Shown here: positions 4,985-8,944 of the stretch, in pieces
How positions within the stretch are numbered: position 1 is the stretch's first letter
How the letters are laid out: each line of letters opens with the position of its first letter
Assembly (NCBI GenBank): GCA_024224995.1
Contig: JAAENB010001091.1
Coordinates: 1 to 8,944, forward strand
DNA from: a bacterium
GTDB taxonomy: Bacteria > Spirochaetota > UBA4802 > UBA5550
DNA: 8,944 bases
Direction of reading: 5' to 3'
Notes under the pieces: model-generated
What the model was told of the DNA's origin: nothing
What the model saw: the letters and a program-made list of their open reading frames with translations, nothing else
The model's database searches: none
Program-made: the position numbers and the translations under genes

Positions 4985-5356
4985 TTATAAAATATCTATT
5001 TCATATTTATCTAAATCATGATCTTTTTCAAAATTCATCAAATAATGTAAGCTTTCCTTCAAATCCTCAATAAATTGATAAAAATTGTCTTTTCTATAAA
5101 GCTTGAATAATTTGTTACGTTCATTTTCATCCAGACTTTCTAAATATGATATTGTATATTCAATAGATTTTATAAATTCACTAAAATTCTGCTTTGTTAA
5201 GTCTACACTCCATGTAACATCGACATCAAAATCCCTCACCTGTTCATCTTTGCAATTTTTACAAAAATATGATAAATGAGTCCCCCTGCAAAATCCTCTA
5301 TTTACAATCCATTCTCCTGACTCTTTTTCTGTTATACTAATATCTATACGGCTCAT
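4985..5356 (-). CDS. Unknown 123-aa protein with CxxC
   Basis: A soluble acidic protein with three cysteines, C23, C32 and C35 (G-F-C-R-G-T and Y-F-C-K-N-C). The spacing could form part of a metal knuckle, although a fourth ligand is not obvious. The C-terminal half is helical (F-S-E-F-I-K-S-I-E-Y-T-I-S-Y-L-E, then F-I-E-D-L-K-E-S-L-H-Y-L). GAGGAAG seven bases upstream supports the start at 5356. The gene follows the TPR gene by 53 bases on the same strand, so it may be cotranscribed with it, and it converges on the toxin gene. Near-identical direct repeats flank it, as if it had been inserted or could be deleted as a unit. I recognise no family. Confidence 0.65.
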   Translation of the reverse strand: MSRIDISITEKESGEWIVNRGFCRGTHLSYFCKNCKDEQVRDFDVDVTWSVDLTKQNFSEFIKSIEYTISYLESLDENERNKLFKLYRKDNFYQFIEDLKESLHYLMNFEKDHDLDKYEIDIL

Positions 5357-5383
5357 ATTTCTTCCTCACTATATGTTCTATTT

Positions 5384-5407
5384 ATATTTAATGACTCAAT
5401 CACTGGA
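5384..5407 (+). repeat. Direct repeat, copy 2
   Basis: ATATTTAATGACTCA followed by ATCACTGGA, between the stop of the TPR gene (5410) and the ribosome site of the 123-aa gene. It is the same as copy 1 apart from a one-base difference, 443 bp away. Confidence 0.8.
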
Positions 5408-5409
5408 GC

Positions 5410-7611
5410 CTAAAACAACTCACGAAACTCCTTCAGCTTTCGAATACCCTCAAAATCCGGTTCATTTTTTAAAGCATCCTTTTGTAAGGGGTCAACTTCC
5501 AGGGTTTTTTTGATCATAGAAATAGCTTCATATTCTTTACCGGTTAAGGCAAAGACACAGGCCTTGCAATAGTAAGGATGATAGTAATGGGGATTTATAT
5601 AAATCGCCTCATCTAAATACTCCAGAGCTTCTTCATACCGGCCCAGGTTATTGAGATTGCTGCCCATATCGGACAAAGCTTTATCGTTTTGGGGATTTAT
5701 TGAAATGGCCTTCATATAATATTCAATACTCTTTTCATATTCCCGGAGCCATGAGTAGGCATATCCGGCACCATGATAACCAGGATCAGATTCCGGATTT
5801 ACTTCAATAGCTTTTTCATACCAGGGAAGAGCTTCATGGTATTTTTTCAAATAGGTAAATATATTTCCCATAACAATGAGGGCATCAAAATGGACCGGTT
5901 CTTTTTGGAGAACCCTGTGGGCACAATCCCGGGCTTTAGAATAATCTCCTTTAGCCATGAGAATAATACTCATGTTATGGAGGGCCTTGCAGTAGTTTTC
6001 ATCTAATGAAATAGTTTTTTCATAGCACGTCAGGGCTTCATCGATATTACCGGATTTCTGGTTAATATAGCCTATATTATACCAGGCATCAGGAGAGTCA
6101 GGATCATATTCAAGGGCTCTGTTGCAGTATTCCAGGGATTTATTATAGTCCGATAGTATATCTCCAGGTATAACAGATATATTAACACAGCACTTTGCAT
6201 CCAGTTTATTTAATCTCTCCCGTTCAGTGTGATAAAAGTTTGATGAATAATCCGACGCAGATTTTTTTTCACGATCATCAAGATCAATCCTGTATTCTTT
6301 GTTCTTTTCGAGGACACTGGAATAGTACATAAAAGAAGAGGAGAAAAATCCTTTTTCAAAGAGTTTATATCCGGAGCGGTAAAGGCTGCTTCCAATATGG
6401 AAAGCGGTTTTATTAATATGGGTCTCATAATTTTCAAGAGCCGGATCTGCATTACCAATTTCTTCATATGCCATACCACGATAAAAGTAAAGCTTGGTAT
6501 AATCGGGATTTATATGCAGGGCCCTGGTAAAAAGCTCAATGGCTTCCAGGTAGTTTTTATTATTGAAGTGAAGCATGGCAAGAAAATAGTGTCCAAAGAA
6601 ATGCCCGGGCTGTAGTTTTATGGCAGTTTCAAAGTTCTCCCTGGATTTCTCAAAGGAGCCTTCTTTTTGATAGATCCTGCCACGGTTATAGAAAACTTCA
6701 GAATTATGAGGATTATATTTAAAAGCTGTATCGAGATATTCTACTGCTCTTTTATAGTCTGTATCATCTTCAGTTGTAGAAAAGGCAAACTCACGACCAA
6801 TAACATAAGAAGCCCATCCTGAATATTCATATGAAATATATTTTTTCAGGTTTTCATCATTTGGAAGCTCTTCAGAAAGATCTTCAATTGCTTCCAGTTT
6901 ATTATCCCAGTAAGGTCCTTCTGTTTCATGTCGATAACCGTAAAATGTACCATTTTCTATAACAATTTCATCAACCCAGCAAACCGGTTCACTGGACATA
7001 AAAAAACGGGCATCCTTGCAATAAGGAGCCAGTTCACGTAACGCAAGGTAAACCTGTCCATAGTGAACATAGTGACGGTCGGCCCTGGTTTCAAGAACAA
7101 ATTCATTTATTGGTTCATTTGTATAATCTTCCTCTGTCCACAGGAAGGTATTCTGAACCCTGTCATGAAAGGTATGAAAGAGGTTATTTATTTTTTCCTG
7201 ATTATTAAGATCAAACTTTAGAATAACCTGCCGGTCATCATACTCCGGTTCAACCTGTTTGTATTTTATAACATTCCACATACGAGAGTATTCATCATTT
7301 TTAATGTCTTTATGAATTGCGGAAATATCAACATCCTTAAATTCGGGGTCTTCCAGTACCAATTCAATATACGAAGAATCTATATCAATCGCGCAAGAAA
7401 GATAATACCGTATTGCATCAATATTTTGGTTTTCTAATTTTGCGAAAGCTCCGGCAAAGCGGTAAGAGATTTCATCATTATAAGGATGGTGGGGATATAT
7501 TGTATTGTAAAGTATTTCTGCCTCATTAAGGTTCCCATTATCAAGGAGAGAGATGATTTTTTTTATATCATCTTCAAGTTCATTTATATTATAGATTCTG
7601 TTTTTATACAT
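5410..7611 (-). CDS. Large TPR-repeat protein
   Basis: A 733-aa protein. Residues 1-80 form a TPR-like helical region. Residues 110-260 look like a distinct, non-repeat domain (W-N-V-I-K-Y-K, then D-E-I-V-I-E-N-G-T-F-Y-G-Y-R-H-E-T-E-G-P-Y-W) that I do not recognise. From about 285 to 400 and 485 to 710 there are roughly ten 34-residue TPR units with the usual A/Y/P pattern (for example N-P-H-N-S-E-V-F-Y-N-R-G and D-P-D-S-P-D-A-W-Y-N-I-G). The region 400-485 is degenerate. No signal peptide or membrane segment is seen, so it is probably cytoplasmic. TPR arrays bind other proteins; the partner is unknown. It lies 60 bases after the acyltransferase gene and before the 123-aa gene. The ribosome site is weak. 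Confidence 0.85.
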   Translation of the reverse strand: MYKNRIYNINELEDDIKKIISLLDNGNLNEAEILYNTIYPHHPYNDEISYRFAGAFAKLENQNIDAIRYYLSCAIDIDSSYIELVLEDPEFKDVDISAIHKDIKNDEYSRMWNVIKYKQVEPEYDDRQVILKFDLNNQEKINNLFHTFHDRVQNTFLWTEEDYTNEPINEFVLETRADRHYVHYGQVYLALRELAPYCKDARFFMSSEPVCWVDEIVIENGTFYGYRHETEGPYWDNKLEAIEDLSEELPNDENLKKYISYEYSGWASYVIGREFAFSTTEDDTDYKRAVEYLDTAFKYNPHNSEVFYNRGRIYQKEGSFEKSRENFETAIKLQPGHFFGHYFLAMLHFNNKNYLEAIELFTRALHINPDYTKLYFYRGMAYEEIGNADPALENYETHINKTAFHIGSSLYRSGYKLFEKGFFSSSFMYYSSVLEKNKEYRIDLDDREKKSASDYSSNFYHTERERLNKLDAKCCVNISVIPGDILSDYNKSLEYCNRALEYDPDSPDAWYNIGYINQKSGNIDEALTCYEKTISLDENYCKALHNMSIILMAKGDYSKARDCAHRVLQKEPVHFDALIVMGNIFTYLKKYHEALPWYEKAIEVNPESDPGYHGAGYAYSWLREYEKSIEYYMKAISINPQNDKALSDMGSNLNNLGRYEEALEYLDEAIYINPHYYHPYYCKACVFALTGKEYEAISMIKKTLEVDPLQKDALKNEPDFEGIRKLKEFRELF

Positions 7612-7671
7612 AGGACACTTCTGCTATTTACCTTTACCCCATCCTGTTTTTCTTTATATGTGTTTTATCGA

Positions 7672-8796
7672 TTATATTTTTTTCATGCCAAATATAATCC
7701 GTACTATGTTTATTCTCCTTATGACAAATTCATACAGTGCTATTATTATAACAAAAGAGACAGTGCTGAGAAAAAAATATTTTAGTAATACTGATATTTC
7801 CCAATTCGCTATATAAAAACAGGTTGAAACAATAATCGTTTGATGTAAAATATAAAAGGGAAGCACTGCTTCATTTGCATAAGTGAGAAAACGGTTTGTA
7901 CTGGTGAGATATGCCTTTCCAATGCCAATAATAGCCATTATCCAAAACCAGGATACCAGGCCTCTTATGATAGATTCAGTAAAATAGAATTCCATTGCCC
8001 CGGGTTTAATAGTATTTTTCCCTATTAAATAGGTAATTGTAAGTATTATTGCTGTCATAAGAGATAAAAACCTAAATTTTTTAAATATATCGAAGTATTC
8101 CGGCCTGGTGTTGACTAGATATCCGCAAATAAAAAAGGCAAGATAGGTTACCAGACTCCAACCACCTAATTCCCTTCTGCCTATTATAGTCTCGGGATTC
8201 AGGTTAACCAATAATTCAGTTATAATAATAAGTAGTGGAAAAAGAAGAACAGACAACTTCACTGATAAGTTTTCAGAGGCAGGATTTATCCTTTTTCTAA
8301 AAAAAATGAAAAGTGGCAGGGTTATTATTGAAAATAAAAAGAGCATTTCCAGGTACCAGAGGTGAATCCCAAACCAGGCGAAATTACCGCCGAAACCATA
8401 AAAGCCGTTAAAATAGTTTGGCATGAAATCAATAAATGAACCGGAAAACTGTCCATGACTAACCCTCTCCATCCAAACCTGGATTGGAGCAATTATTATA
8501 AACATTCCAAATAGTAATGGTACCAGGAGTCTTTTGACTCGTGATTTAATATATTCTTTATTCCCCTTTGCTAAGGCAAAATATGAACTGATACCTGAAA
8601 GAAAAAAGAACAGTGGCATGATCCATTTGGAGATAAATTCCACAAAATATGACATACCTAAGTCAAGCTGATAGTTCTTAACATGCCAATCTTCATTATT
8701 GAAAAACCGGGCACAATGAAATAGAAATATGATTATGATTGAGATAACTCTAATCCAATCTATATAAAATTGTCTTACAGATTTGGAATATGTCAT
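7672..8796 (-). CDS. Acyltransferase 3 family integral membrane protein
   Basis: A 374-aa membrane protein of the acyltransferase 3 (OpgC/OafB-like) family, which transfers acyl groups to carbohydrates or other envelope molecules. Family signs are Y-I-D-W-I-R (11-16), conserved H27 in the first membrane helix (F-L-F-H-C-A-R), F-F-F-L-S-G-I-S-S-Y, Y-I-K-S-R-V-K-R-L-L-V-P, H-L-W-Y-L-E, and the C-terminal N-E-A-V-L-P-F-Y-I-L-H-Q-T. About ten membrane helices are expected. The frame stays open to 8913, but those 39 extra codons read antisense through an insertion sequence, and relatives begin just before the Y-I-D-W motif, so 8796 is preferred. No Shine-Dalgarno site lies before it, because the insertion starts 8 bp upstream; expression may be altered or lost. 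The acyl substrate is unknown. Confidence 0.85.
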   Translation of the reverse strand: MTYSKSVRQFYIDWIRVISIIIIFLFHCARFFNNEDWHVKNYQLDLGMSYFVEFISKWIMPLFFFLSGISSYFALAKGNKEYIKSRVKRLLVPLLFGMFIIIAPIQVWMERVSHGQFSGSFIDFMPNYFNGFYGFGGNFAWFGIHLWYLEMLFLFSIITLPLFIFFRKRINPASENLSVKLSVLLFPLLIIITELLVNLNPETIIGRRELGGWSLVTYLAFFICGYLVNTRPEYFDIFKKFRFLSLMTAIILTITYLIGKNTIKPGAMEFYFTESIIRGLVSWFWIMAIIGIGKAYLTSTNRFLTYANEAVLPFYILHQTIIVSTCFYIANWEISVLLKYFFLSTVSFVIIIALYEFVIRRINIVRIIFGMKKI

Positions 8797-8804
8797 TAAA
8801 GGAT

Positions 8805-8944
8805 TGGTCTGAACCCATAAAACTGTAATGACAAAAAACATACAGTAAAGGAGAATGACCAAATGATAAAAAGAAAAAAATACACCCAAGAATTCAAGCG
8901 AAAAATAGCTCAAGAGCTAATTATGGAAATTGCGTCTGCCGCTG
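8805..8944 (+). mobile_element. Left end of an IS3-like insertion sequence (continues off the window)
   Basis: The sequence from 8805, TGGTCTGAACCCATAAAACT, resembles the terminal inverted repeats of IS3-family elements, which begin TG and share CTGA, CCC and an A-run followed by TG. The first transposase ORF starts 58 bases inside, a normal leader length for this family. The right end and the target duplication are outside the window, so the boundary is an estimate from one end. Confidence 0.6.
8863..8944 (+). CDS. IS3-family transposase OrfA (partial, N-terminus only)
   Basis: The first 27 codons read M-I-K-R-K-K-Y-T-Q-E-F-K-R-K-I-A-Q-E-L, followed by E-I-A-S-A-A. This is the typical start of the HTH_Tnp_1 domain in IS3-family OrfA proteins, which bind the element's ends. 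AAAGGAG ends nine bases before the ATG. In complete elements OrfA is followed by OrfB, made by programmed frameshifting; that part is not visible here. Confidence 0.75.
   Translation, partial: MIKRKKYTQEFKRKIAQELIMEIASAA

Noticed and set aside
5773..6615. Several short open frames inside the TPR gene (5773-6006, 6210-6479, 6397-6615)
   Set aside because: All are shadows of the 733-aa TPR reading frame.
7486..7785. 99-codon plus-strand open frame
   Set aside because: It is antisense to the start of the TPR gene and the end of the acyltransferase gene; the translation is a low-complexity aromatic string.
8797..8913. N-terminal extension of the acyltransferase
   Set aside because: It lies in insertion-sequence DNA, antisense to the transposase start, and relatives begin at the Y-I-D-W region.
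1..8944. CRISPR array, tRNA or rRNA gene
   Set aside because: No regularly spaced repeats, cloverleaf or rRNA-like sequence was seen on either strand.

Overview
The window is AT-rich bacterial DNA with clear Shine-Dalgarno sites and two sigma-70-type promoters with 17-bp spacers (TTGACA/TATATT and TTGAAA/TATATT). The gene content is accessory in character: a stand-alone condensation-domain acyltransferase, a stress-type DJ-1/MarR pair, a toxin-antitoxin pair, gene remnants, a large TPR protein and an insertion-sequence end. No rRNA, tRNA or ribosomal protein gene anchors the taxonomy. The long TPR protein and the general style would suit a free-living spirochaete or a similar Gram-negative, but this is only an impression.

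Layout. (1) 1-1372, minus: nearly complete condensation-domain acyltransferase (HHxxxDG), running off the left edge and preceded by a 26-codon leader ORF (1389-1469). (2) 1470-1889: gene-free and rich in inverted repeats, including three hairpins that expose GGA in the loop. (3) 1890-3082, plus: a strong promoter overlapped by repeated palindromic operators, then a DJ-1/PfpI-family protein and an overlapping MarR regulator, which together look like an autoregulated operon. (4) 3083-3405: gene-free, with a perfect 9-bp-stem hairpin. (5) 3406-3854, minus: a small unknown gene that appears frameshifted. (6) 4067-4297, minus: C-terminal remnant of an XRE-type regulator, abutting the promoter of the next module. 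(7) 4341-4948, plus: Phd/YefM antitoxin and ParE-type toxin. (8) 4985-8796, minus: a codirectional group in the order acyltransferase 3, 733-aa TPR protein, 123-aa CxxC protein. The 123-aa gene is bracketed by near-identical 23/24-bp direct repeats. (9) 8805-8944, plus: left end of an IS3-like element, including the first codons of its transposase OrfA. It ends 8 bp before the acyltransferase start codon.

Functional reading. The MarR protein probably represses its own operon through the palindromes at the promoter. The toxin-antitoxin pair is probably autoregulated through a palindrome at its start site. The acyltransferase, TPR protein and CxxC protein may be cotranscribed, but no shared function can be read from sequence. 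The most unusual signals are the family of GGA-loop hairpins, which resemble CsrA/RsmA binding sites; the direct repeats around the 123-aa gene; and the insertion sequence that has displaced the upstream region of the acyltransferase gene.
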